A stretch of 64,000 nt of DNA from Amanita rubescens. Taxonomy: Eukaryota; Basidiomycota; Agaricomycetes; Agaricales; Amanitaceae. The notes beneath the pieces are model-generated. The model did no database searches, was not told where the DNA came from, and worked only from the letters and a program-made list of their open reading frames with translations. The DNA lies in the NCBI GenBank assembly GCA_015039365.1, contig WION01000019.1, positions 1-64,000 of the forward strand, read 5' to 3'. Below, one piece after another: positions 56,001 to 64,000 of the stretch (the first letter of the stretch is position 1; each line of letters begins with the position of its first letter). The position numbers were made by a program, and so were the translations under genes.

Positions 56001-56307
56001 TCATTTCGAAGGTGATAAGACATTGTTCATCAATTTCTCCTTCTTTGTTTATGGTGCCATCGACATTATAAACTTTAATTGGTCGTGAAGTTTTTCGTTT
56101 TCTCCATTTGTGTGCTATCCTTTTGTCGATGAATATCCCTTCGGCTCCGCAGTCGACAAGGGCAACAAGGTTTTCAGTGTTGTTTTCAGTTTCAACTTTG
56201 ATAGGGACAGATAATCTTCGTTTCGAAATAGATTGTACTGTTACATGAGATATATCAAGAGTTGGATTTGATGTTTCTGGAACTTCATCCACTGTCATGA
56301 GTCCCAC
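53047..56307 (-). CDS. pol: Pol polyprotein: protease, reverse transcriptase, RNase H, integrase
   Basis: A 1086-codon frame; the first ATG is at 56298. Protease: ALVDCGAEGIFID near residue 50, with Cys instead of Ser/Thr in the D-S/T-G triad, and IILGLPWL. RT: PSKSPQASPFFFVEKK, RPCQDYRYLN, YMDDMLIH. RNase H: LQTDASDRAIGAVLMQ, YDRELFAIYYAL and adjacent. Integrase: zinc HHCC (HESPTSGHPG, CTACQQ), first catalytic Asp in TMDFITDLP, second in MISDRGPQF, then the Glu in GQTERYNAEL. It lies in the -1 frame relative to gag, whose UAA precedes it. It ends at an in-frame TGA just before the expected end of the integrase domain. Confidence 0.95.
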   Translation of the reverse strand: MGLMTVDEVPETSNPTLDISHVTVQSISKRRLSVPIKVETENNTENLVALVDCGAEGIFIDKRIAHKWRKRKTSRPIKVYNVDGTINKEGEIDEQCLITFEMNGKRMTEWFYVSAIGKQTIILGLPWLEKHNPDVNWKEKTLEFRDSEQDKIKASLRSICLQIDRIAMPEWEESLVIGYLMSHKGSQMTDHGWNTHTFEDIGSWSEDEYDQVTIARYTPAQQMEHKYHQTEEVYTLPPEYSAWKDVFEKKASERFPESRSWDHQIELRDDFIPKRGKIYPLSPKQQNTLDEWIKEHVEKGYIRPSKSPQASPFFFVEKKEAQKLRPCQDYRYLNEYTKPNAYPLPLISDLMIKLKDSEYFTKLDIRWGYNNVQIKESDRWKAAFITNRGLFEPNVMFFGLRNSPATFQAMMDDYFRDFTEKGWLVIYMDDMLIHVHTKEELEIRTKQVLERLQKHDLYLKLEKCKFAAKEVDFLGTVISKNTIKMDPIKLAGIRDWPTPTTVKQVRSFLGFGNYYRRFIFGFAHLARPLHDLTKKNKLWTWTAECQVAFDLLKERFTSAPVLMMPDVNKPFILQTDASDRAIGAVLMQKDDNGDLHPCGYLSHALTPTETRWQIYDRELFAIYYALYNEWRYLLEGAEHPVIIHCDHKNLLYYREPQRLTNRQARWWNDLSQFNIKLTHVPGAKLIIADALSRRPDHMTKDEPEELITMLPKELFICTIAEDLRDRAIEITIKDEFAQSIKKCLKEKGTPPLRTALSDWTLDDELILYKGKSFIPPDTDLRRDIIKDFHESPTSGHPGFFKTLALLKEYYWWPLMSKMVKQFIDGCTACQQMKSNTHPTAAPLMPIKSHAHRPFQQITMDFITDLPTSDGFDSIFIVVDQGLTKGVILMPCNKTITADETTDLYIRNVFKNFGLPDVMISDRGPQFASHVFNGIMDSLKIKHKMSTAFHPQTDGQTERYNAELEAYLRIFCAYEPDTWNKMIPIAQFAHNSRTHEALKQSPFQLMYGTSPVALPLVSNKTNTPTADNRINSLFRAREEALAAHDLARAKMMERTTRKTKPFKVNDKVWLESRNLKIPYQSRKLAPK

Positions 56308-56309
56308 TG

Positions 56310-57368
56310 TTAAAAATCCTCGTTTTCGTCGGCAAGAGATAGTAATAGATCGTTCTTTTCGTCGGGTGACATCCCTTTCATCAGCGCTCGGATGTTCTTG
56401 GTGTAATTCGGTTTAGACTCTCGGACTTCTTCTTCTTCCCAGTTTCCGTCACCATCTTCTGATGTGGCTCGAATGTGACGTTTGGGCGCGAATCCTCTTT
56501 TCTTTCCTCCTTTGAATCGGCCTTTCCCTTTGTTTCTTTTCTTCTTCGGGCATTGCCCTGACATGTGTCCTTTGATTCCGCAGATGAAACATAAACCGTC
56601 TCTGATGTAGCGTTCTCTTTCTTCTTTGGACATAGATCTGATCACAAGTTCCAATTCTGGATCTTCATCTCGTTCTAGATATTTGTGATCGATCTGCATT
56701 GCCCATGATTCGCCGTTGTGAGAGGATGATGAATGACCGTTTCCAGATCGAGGTGAATAGGCATATGAACGGGTTCGGATATTGTCGAGTTTGATAGCAA
56801 TGTCGTACCAATCTTGTAACGTTTTTGGGTTCATGAGCATTGCTTTTTCGAACTCTGGTGCTGTGAGTCCTTTTCCGAACATATGGAATGCTGCTTCTCC
56901 TTCTATTCCGGCTTTCGTAATTTGTTCCTTGAACTGATTTACATAATTTGGTAGGGTCATCTGTTTCTTTCCTTTCATAGACGATCTGTTCTGTAGATTG
57001 AGAATTTTCGTGTACGCGTTTCCACTCGGATCAACTTCTCCCCAATCTGTCAAGAATGACAGTTTAAATGCTTCCCAATCATCGAATAAAGCAGGTCTCG
57101 TGACACCTCCTTCGGTGGTGGCGCGAGATTTTCGTAATTCCGCTAATTTATTCTTTTTCCATTGTCTAGCTCCATCTGAGATCTTATTCAGGGCGGCAAG
57201 GATCTTTAAACGGTCTGTGTTCATCCGTTCAGGGTTCATGTCAAAGAAGATTTCGATATCTTCTATGAACGTGTTGGCATCCTTTCGCTTCCCTTTGAAT
57301 TCAGGAAGATCTCCGATGAGACTAGGGGTTCGTGGGTTGGGTGCAGGGTCTGTAGTTCCTCCAGACAT
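56310..57368 (-). CDS. gag: Gag (capsid-nucleocapsid) of the Gypsy element
   Basis: 352 codons from the ATG at 57368. The capsid-like region has GDLPEFKGKRKDANTFIEDI and LKILAALNKISDGARQW, typical of fungal Gypsy gag. The CCHC zinc knuckle is CFICGIKGHMSGQC, followed by a basic stretch (KKKRNKGKGRFKGGKKR). The frame ends NEDF* at 56310. The frame stays open upstream of this ATG to 58049. Confidence 0.9.
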   Translation of the reverse strand: MSGGTTDPAPNPRTPSLIGDLPEFKGKRKDANTFIEDIEIFFDMNPERMNTDRLKILAALNKISDGARQWKKNKLAELRKSRATTEGGVTRPALFDDWEAFKLSFLTDWGEVDPSGNAYTKILNLQNRSSMKGKKQMTLPNYVNQFKEQITKAGIEGEAAFHMFGKGLTAPEFEKAMLMNPKTLQDWYDIAIKLDNIRTRSYAYSPRSGNGHSSSSHNGESWAMQIDHKYLERDEDPELELVIRSMSKEERERYIRDGLCFICGIKGHMSGQCPKKKRNKGKGRFKGGKKRGFAPKRHIRATSEDGDGNWEEEEVRESKPNYTKNIRALMKGMSPDEKNDLLLSLADENEDF

Positions 57369-58049
57369 TCTTGGTGATGGTGGGGGTGATGGATCTTGTG
57401 GTGGGGTTGAGTCAGGTTTAGGTTCGTCTACTTCGATTCTGTCAGGGTCAAACGGGTCTTCTTCGTCCTTTTGTTCTTTAGGGTTCGAAGGACCTGGTTC
57501 GGGATTGGTCGGTTGTTGGGCAGGTGTTGGTGTCGTTCCAACTGAAAGGTCACTGAGAAAATCGAGGGATAGATCGGGATTTTGATCTGGTTTATCCTCG
57601 TTCTCAGATTCGCTATCGTTTAGGCCAAAGTTTGCTTTCTTTTTGCCTTTCTCGGTTGTCGGTCTGGTGTGGAGATATCCTGGTCTTAAATTTTCTGGTA
57701 GAGCGTCAACAGTTCCCTGTATCCACCTAGGGGTGTTGAAGTATTCGTTAGGGACAAATTCTTGTGTTTCAGATGCTATCCAACGTTCTGTGAGGTGATC
57801 GAATCTGATGTGTTGTTCCTGGAGATATAGATCTGCGAAGTAATAGTATGATTCGTTCGGAGGTCTAGTTTCTGTTTGGGGTATCCAGAATTCTGTTTCT
57901 TTAACTGGATTCCCTCCTGTATCTTCCCAGGTTCGAGTTGCACCGTTTAGTCTGACGAAGTATCCGTCAAGAACGTAGTTCCCTTTACGGTCTCGTGTAG
58001 CTCTATTTGGTGGAGCTCTCCAATCCGTTTTGACAACGTGGCCAGTAAC
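57369..58049 (-). other. Open gag-frame extension with no ATG
   Basis: In frame with gag, 227 codons are open from just after a TAG at 58050-58052 down to the gag ATG, with no methionine. The encoded sequence is orderly (TRDRKGNYVLDGYFVRLNGA, TPRWIQGTVDALPENLRPGY, a Pro-rich linker PPQDPSPPPSPR). Such an open frame suggests translation from a non-AUG start or via a spliced leader, since chance openness over 227 codons is improbable. Confidence 0.6.
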
Positions 58050-58124
58050 CTACGGGCTGGCTTTCCGGAAGTTCGTCGAAGTGTGTTTATCAAATGCCAA
58101 TGAATCGATGTTCAGGCTTATTGA

Positions 58125-58137
58125 TAAGTTCGACTTA
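58125..58137 (-). promoter_or_regulatory. Putative primer-binding site complementary to the LTR
   Basis: Immediately inside the 5' LTR, the transcript would read TAAGTCGAACTTA, an exact complement of a 13-nt stretch in the LTR (58322-58334) located about 36 nt after a TATAAGTA-like box on the minus strand. That is the arrangement of Tf1/sushi-type self-primed elements. The 13-mer is itself nearly palindromic, so a simple hairpin is an alternative. Confidence 0.5.
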
Positions 58138-58139
58138 AT

Positions 58140-58590
58140 TGTTACGAACTCGTTAATCTCAACCTAAGTTGCAACGGCAACTCTAGTCATGATTACAAGT
58201 CTTAAGTCAAACGTTAAGATTATAAGTTCAATACTAAGTCAAGACGTTGACTTAGGATCTGAGGACGATTGTGGTAGATGAGTTAAGAGTACGGTTATAT
58301 TGCCAGACGACAATAAACAGCTAAGTCGAACTTAGGGTTCGACTCTAGAATACATGTGGTACTTATACTAGCAAGTACAATGAGACGTACTAATTAATGT
58401 ATAAAGGTAAGTACGAAAGTAGGTATAAGGACGGCGTCATATGTGGAATAAGGGGAGTGGTATCAAAGAGAACAAGTTAGTCCGTATGAATCGAGCATAA
58501 GGGATGGGACGGATAAGGTATGCATAAAGAAATGAACATGTCCGACGTGTCATGTAAGCATAATGCGGGAGTCCGTACCGTGTTGTAACA
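58140..58590 (-). repeat. 5' LTR of the Gypsy element
   Basis: TGTTACGAAC...GTTGTAACA, 451 bp, one difference (T at 58190) from the other LTR. Confidence 0.95.
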
Positions 58591-58640
58591 GAGGGGTTGC
58601 CCATACCCCTGCCATCCTCTACTGGGACACCCCATGCATA

Positions 58641-60002
58641 TCTTTACTTTTCTTTGCTTTTCTTTCCCTTTTCTATGTCTTTTAGCTACTTAATTAAAAA
58701 AGTCACAAAAGGAAAAAATCAATCTTTTTCCTTTTGCATAAGTAATTAAAAGTTACAAAAGGACATGGACATTTTGCTGATGCCCCAGTGGCTGACCATA
58801 AGATGGATGTCAGTGGATGGTTTGCCTTCCAACTTCACATTCTTATCCTTCAATGGCAGCCAATGTTGTTCCAGTTCCCTGCCTTGACATGCTGTCCAGA
58901 TGCCAACCACTTTATAATGCTCTCTGCTCAGTCTACACCAATCAATGCTGGACCAGAAAATCCATCATACCATGACCCTTCAGAATATCATGTCATTCAA
59001 ATTGATATCTTGAAGCAGCATGCCATCTTTGTTCAAAACTTCAACTTCATGAAGGAATCATCCTCACCATCCAGTGTCAGGCTCCAGGGGCAGCATCAAC
59101 TGATGTGTTCTACTTGTAGATCAAGAAGGATGTCATCCTTGTCCTTTGTATGGCCATTCTTGACTTGCTTCTTATCACAAAAACATGCTATTGACCATGT
59201 CACCTGTATTCCTGCAAATTAACCATCTTCTGAGTTGTTGGACAACACTCTTACTATCAATTACAGTCTATGCTACAGTATCTCAGCCCCTGTCCAGAAT
59301 CAGTATTACCATCTATTCAAAGAGGAATTGCTTCTGGTTCAAGTTGCATTTCTCAGGCAGTGGGTTAAACAAATTAATTACCTTCTGAGTTGTTGGACAA
59401 CACTCTTACTATCAATTACAGTGTCTCTATGCCACACCTAGGCCTGCTATGCAGATCAACATCCACATGGAGAGAAATCACTTCAGGTGCACTCTCAGAA
59501 ACTGCTTTTGCATCCAAGTGGATGGCCATGCAGATGATGCTGGTGATGGAGAAATCACTGATCTTCTTCAAAATGCATAGAACCACTACAATGAGGTAAG
59601 TGCTGGATTCCTCACTATTAAGTCTATTATTCACTATTAACTTCCTACTTATAGCTTATGCAGCGTTGCAGGAGGTTCACTGGACAGCATTTTGCTTAAG
59701 AAGTTAAACAAACTAAGTAGTACATGTGGACTCATTGGCAGATTGGGCATGAGATTTGGTGGGGAAGAATTTGGCATACTTTGGCCTAGTTTGGCACATC
59801 ATGGCAGAATGGGTTTTTGTTGGGCATGATTATTGGTCTGTTCCCTGGCCAATTTTGCTGCTGGGCAAAAGTAGTGGTGCCTACATACATCTGTTTGCAG
59901 TTGCACCATACATCATGGCTGCCGGTTGCCATGGTTCTAAGAGGCTCCATTTCAACTCCACAAAAATGACTACAATTCTAATTGTGGGGATTATTGTGTG
60001 TT
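58641..60002. other. AT-rich repeat region with no supported gene
   Basis: It contains an ORF at 58788-59222 without recognisable features. Homopolymeric CTTTTC/AAAAGG words near 58660-58760 form weak inverted repeats. The rest shows nothing recognisable besides the direct repeat at 59227-59422. Confidence 0.35.
59227..59422. repeat. 41-bp direct repeat, 156 bp apart
   Basis: CTTCTGAGTTGTTGGACAAC and the following ACTCTTACTATCAATTACAGT occur at 59227-59267 and again at 59383-59422, an apparently recent tandem duplication of a 156-bp unit (the rest of the second unit is lost). Confidence 0.85.
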
Positions 60003-60288
60003 TTGTGGCAATGCTGTCACACACACATTTTGTTGTCTCAGCTTTGAAAAAATATATATCAAATCATCTGCTTGTCCAATTGCTTCAGCACTTTATTTCT
60101 GAGATACCAGGCATATAGTAGGCTAGATGTTGGTAAATCAACTGTTCAGGAACTGCCAACCAACATCTAGCCTATATATGTACATGATATCTCAGAAATA
60201 AAGTGCTGAAGCAATTGGGCAAATCTGATGATTTGATTAATTTTTTTAAAGCTGAGACAACAAAACATGTGTGTGAGCATGACCACAA
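60003..60288. mobile_element. Foldback (long inverted repeat) element
   Basis: Two inverted arms of about 130 bp (60003-60134 and 60159-60288) around a 24-bp spacer. Matching blocks include TTTGTTGTCTCAGCTTT with AAAGCTGAGACAACAAA, and AATTGCTTCAGCACTTTATT with its complement. It could be a MITE or foldback element. It has no coding capacity. Confidence 0.8.
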
Positions 60289-61022
60289 CATCATGTGCAA
60301 AACACTTACACAGTAAAGTCATATGACCAAAACGCCCCCATTGCTGATGATCTGAGGAGGGCCCACAACCTGGCAATTGCCCTTGGCTCTTCAGAGCTAA
60401 AGGGGCCAGCCAAACAGGCACAGGCCATCAAATCTAAGTTGGGACTTGTCCAGGCACAAATCCAGAAACACCCCATGTCATATGCAGAGGCAGTGCTGCC
60501 AGTGCCACTACACCCTCACCTGGGGGCCTCCCCTTTGCACCCAACCCCCCTGCACTCCAATCATGTGCCCATCTAGTTCTGGTATGTAGCTTTAAGTCTA
60601 TAATCAGCATAAACTTGTTATGATTCCTTAAGTTATGTCTTAACAATAATCATCAGAGATGATATCACTCCAAAAGCCTGTTGACAAGGCTGCAGTACAG
60701 TGTGATGTCATTGAAGGCCATGTCCAATGGTACCTGGGGTAGATCTCCAAAAATATTTAATCCATATCATGAGATATGTACTTTATAGATTAAATCCTGA
60801 AACAAACAAATATGCTAAAATAGTACCAGAAAATATACATAATAGATTCTATATTATTAGCTTATTATATTTAATTTTTAATTTTTTACTTTATTATATT
60901 ACATACCTATTTTCTCCCCATGTACATAGTCATTCTGCTGTGATCAGCTGCTGCCATACCAGAATTGTGACTGGTACTACCATGGTGGGAATTTCTGGGG
61001 TGTGGTACCCTTCTGTACAGGA

Positions 61023-61330
61023 ACTTGCCCTGCCACATCAGCAAATTGGGGAAAAATCTGATCTCATCTGACTGCATCTGACACTGCTGGAACACTGGCT
61101 GTCTGATTGTCTGATTGTCTAACCAGCACTGGAACACTAATTGTCTGACAGCCTGATTGTCTGACATTGTCTGACAACATCTGACACCTCATCTGGCACT
61201 TGTCAGACAATCAGGCTGTCAGACAATTAGTGTTCCAGTGCTGGTTAGACAATCAGACAATCAGACAGCCAGTGTTCCAGCAGTGTCAGATGCAATCAGA
61301 TTTTTCCCCAATTTCCTGATGCAGCAAGTC
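61023..61330. mobile_element. Second foldback element with TGTCTGAT subrepeats
   Basis: Arms 61023-61166 and 61201-61330 are inverted copies. The best blocks are CTGTCTGATTGTCTGATTGT with its complement, AACCAGCACTGGAACACTAA with its complement, and AAATTGGGGAAAAATCTGAT with ATCAGATTTTTCCCCAATTT. Similarity continues weakly outward to a CTTG...CATCAG tip. The spacer is about 34 bp of related repeats. Confidence 0.8.
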
Positions 61331-61461
61331 TGTGCTAGCTACCACCCTCATGGATGGCACCAAGGGTCTCAGCATTAATATTGCTGCAATAAAATGTCAG
61401 GGTCAAGAATAGAAAATGCAAATATCAACAATGTGCATAGGAAAACCACCTGGAACCTGCG

Positions 61462-61991
61462 ATGAGGTCTTGCCTGCCACAGGCATATTGTGGGAAGAAG
61501 GCGCTCAGTGATTTCTCGAGCCACAGCCTACAGGCAAGAGAGAAGTGCTCCATGACCTACAGTAGTGGACATGACATGATTGAACCTCTTACATACGGTG
61601 TTTCTCACCTGTTCCCAATGGGTAATGCATCAAGTGACTCAAGTCCTGTGTCGACAAGCCTATTTGAGTGTGCATATACAATGGTAAGACCTGGACAAGT
61701 ACCCCAGCAACTGAGCAATCACAGTTTGATATCATCAAAATTCAGCTGCTGCTCAAGGAGAACATTGTCTTTGGCACTGGGCAGCTTACCAAAGTCACCA
61801 CAGCTGTCAATGTCATCAAGAGTGCCTTCTGCAAGGTACATCACTCTCAGAGGGGTCAAATCAGCTCTGAGAGCACTTGGGTCACTCTTGAGTTCCCTGC
61901 TCTATTAAGCATTTATCAAAGATTGAATGGGACACAAAAAATTGCTATTTATTATCATTTGTATGAACGGAATACATTGTACCAAGAGTGA
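61462..61991 (+). pseudogene. Decayed ORF pair
   Basis: Overlapping plus-strand frames: 61462-61908 (EPLTYGVSHLFPMGNASSDS) and 61668-61991 (IKIQLLLKENIVFGTGQLTK). They read like one protein broken by a frameshift near 61700, but the family is not recognised. It may be a relic of transposon coding sequence. Confidence 0.3.
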
Positions 61992-62219
61992 ACAATAGCG
62001 ATTGGGAGGAGCAAAAGATGGCAAAAGTGAATGATAGTGAATGCAAACTACATGGTGGATTTCTTGAGAGCAATGGAAAACAGGTTGACATGAACTTGCA
62101 AACTTGAGAGCAAATGTTATTGAATGAAAACCATTGTAACACATGAGCAAAAGTTGTGGTTTTCTCAAGAGTGACTGATTGAGACTGCATAAAGTTAGAA
62201 AGTGCTCACAAAATAGTCG

Positions 62220-63621
62220 AAATCCATAATGAAATTGCTGTCTGGATCTTCATCCTCTTCATCAAGGGTAGCAGCACTCGTCAAGTGGACTCAAGACTTG
62301 GTGGTTTTGTTGGATTGACAATGAGATTATCCCACTGAGCATTGCTCAGCATGTGCAATGTCTGGACAAAGATGGTTGCATGCACATCATCTTCCTGGTA
62401 CTCATTGTACCCTCCTTCTTCACCTTGACCGTGAGGTCACCATAGTTATCTACTGAAAACTTTTGTTCTTTCTTTGATAACTCTCCTGTTCAAGTGCATG
62501 GCCAACCCAAAATAGTTAGTTTTGTGAGTGACTGGTAAACATAACTTCGTACCACTTGCATCACCAGGATTAGAGCATCAACAGGTTTCTTGTTTTCATG
62601 ATCATCTTCATATTCTCTGAGCTGCATTAAGTAGCCATTCGCAAAAGTGTCAAGTACAAGGGTACTTTCACCAAGGCCCTATATTCAGAGCATTAGTTGA
62701 GAGATGCTTGATGATAACTTCCACTTTACCTGGCTGTCAACACCACTGTTCCAGTCTGCCCATTGATAGGCGTATGTGTTCAGCTAGAAAGACAACTTAG
62801 AGGTGGTTCAGACACTTGGTTGTTTGAGTGATGAATGACATTGTGCTGTGCTCAGCAAGGTAATACTACATAATAGACATTAAAACTATTGTAGAAACAG
62901 TTCTTCCTGATGTAATTGATAGATTACACTATTGCATCCCTTCTGCAAGCTCAGCGGTGTGTGCTGCAAGCCTGTTTCTAAATATCCAGAATGCCTGTAG
63001 GGCAACTTGCCATTCTGCAAGGTTTCACATTGTGCTGAAAGCATCACCTGGGTTTTGCTGCACTGGGGTGTATCGAAAAACTTCTGTCTGGACTGTTGGG
63101 AGAAGTCCCATATGCTGTTTGCCAGCTCATGATGGATGTTGATCCTGTAGAAATGTGGGCATAAGCCCTGCATGATGAGCCCATAGAAAAGGATATCATC
63201 TTGATATCCTTGCCAGTCACCTCCTGATGGAGCTGCTGCTGCAATGTTGTGTTGGTAGGCAGCAATTGCCTCAGCACCGATGAGCTGTGGCTCAATTCTA
63301 TCCAGTGCCTGGTTAAGCTTGCTTTCTTCAACAGTGACCAACATCCTCAGATTATTCCCAATATGGCCAGCAACACAGATGTTTGGCCAAGTATGCATAA
63401 TATGGCCACCCATGTTGAGCTGCAGTGCACATAGGGTCCTTCTTGGCCAGTTCCAACTTCCAATCCAGCTTCACTGCCAGCCATGAGATCCAGCAGGTGG
63501 AAAACAAAGTTGTCAACAATGTACTCCTCAGTGGCTGGGAGTAACACTTGGTTAAGAGCAGTGAACATGATTTGAGAACCATTGTCTGCTGCCAAGGCTC
63601 CAACTGGCTAGGCAATGGCAC
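62220..63621 (-). pseudogene. Decayed multi-frame gene relic
   Basis: Minus-strand frames in order: NGSQIMFTALNQVLLPATEE (63595 frame), then KLNQALDRIEPQLIGAEAIA and FYGLIMQGLCPHFYRINIHH (63413 frame), then fragments such as FVQTLHMLSNAQWDNLIVNP and PTKPPSLEST further down. The frames are coherent protein-like stretches interrupted by shifts and stops, on one strand. Family not recognised; perhaps a transposon-borne or captured gene. Confidence 0.4.
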
Positions 63622-63715
63622 AGATACAGGTAATCTGTACAGATTGCAGATAAGTACCCTTGACAGGACAGATACAGATACTGGTCAGGGGTATCTGTAA
63701 TCTGTGACTATCTGT
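63612..63715. repeat. CAGATAC/ATCTGT subrepeat cluster with CAGGGGT tip
   Basis: Degenerate ACAGATACAG and GTAATCTGT words in both orientations. A TACCCTTG (63655) and a CAGGGGTATCTGTAATCTGT (63684) tip face in opposite directions. It resembles the terminal subrepeat zone of a hAT-like element whose other end is not identifiable here. Confidence 0.4.
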
Positions 63716-64000
63716 TAACCTCAAATCTCATGCTAAAAGCATAGAGATCACCCTAACTGCTAACTCTCTTCATATTTCCTAGCTTTGTTAGTAGGGTGTC
63801 TACATATGGCCTGGGTGACCTAAGCCTGGCTGTAGCTGCACAAGTGCATGCATGACAGAAGCATTGTTTTCTTGTTGAAGCTGTTAAGCTGAGGATAGCT
63901 TCTCAAAGATCTGCCAGCTGCACCTCTTCCAGCATTATCAGTTTTCCAAATCTTGAACCAGACTCAGATTCCATGGTTCCACCACCAGAATTTTGCAAAA

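Larger units (their letters stand above)
50451..58590 (-). mobile_element. Full-length Ty3/Gypsy (chromodomain) LTR retrotransposon
   Basis: An 8140-bp element with 451-bp LTRs, coding on the minus strand in the order gag, protease-RT-RNase H-integrase, chromodomain, extra ORF. It is flanked by a 5-bp target duplication GAGGG (50446-50450 and 58591-58595). The LTRs differ at a single base (C at 50501, T at 58190), so the insertion is recent. It landed in the right terminal repeat zone of an older element. The polypurine tract is AGGGGAGAG, next to the 3' LTR at about 50907-50915. Confidence 0.95.

Noticed and set aside
58788..59222. 144-aa plus-strand ORF
   Set aside because: No family motif, no splice-supported context, and it sits between repeats. 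Not supportable as a gene.

Overview
The window is nuclear DNA of a filamentous basidiomycete, most likely an agaricomycete. The evidence is: short (about 45-60 nt) phase-consistent GT-AG introns throughout; a typical basidiomycete gene set (OLE1 with a C-terminal cytochrome b5 domain, listerin, NAA15, PDS5); a 5S rRNA gene of basidiomycete type; and a chromodomain Ty3/Gypsy element. No bacterial features, CRISPR array or tRNA were found.

Region 1 (1-19.9 kb) is an accessory, fast-duplicating locus. It holds two intact fucose-lectin-like beta-propeller genes (one fused to ankyrin repeats), a trypsin-like protease, a small beta-trefoil-like protein, a helical multi-exon unknown, a VWA protein, an ankyrin-VWA protein and an NB-ARC/TPR STAND protein. 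Pieces of these genes recur as inverted, partly broken copies: 1-815 mirrors 11455-12272, and a start-codon-less lectin relic lies at about 13.7-13.9 kb. The combination (glycan sensor, protein-interaction repeats, VWA, protease, STAND NTPase) resembles fungal non-self-recognition or conflict systems. That role is inference.

Region 2 (19.9-44.3 kb) is mostly housekeeping. It contains a rearranged phosphotransferase-like pseudogene, the delta-9 desaturase OLE1 (with an apparent +1 frameshift in its cytochrome b5 domain), the ribosome-quality-control E3 ligase LTN1, a 5S rRNA gene, an HNH-like gene with a truncated LINE just upstream of it, an unknown single-exon gene, a 5S pseudogene, and the NAA15/PDS5 pair divergent from a 63-bp intergenic promoter.

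Region 3 (44.3-64 kb) is AT-richer and repeat-dominated with no convincing host gene. It has a 1.55-kb hAT-like non-autonomous element with an exact 8-bp target duplication and an apparently captured gene fragment, a tRNA-like SINE insertion with an exact 16-bp target duplication, a full-length 8.14-kb Ty3/Gypsy element (LTRs differing at one position, GAGGG target duplication) with an extra 577-codon ORF downstream of pol, two foldback elements, and decayed ORFs.

Multi-exon models were assembled by eye from splice signals and frame. Exons that I could not resolve are flagged. All family names rest on motif recognition, not database searches.
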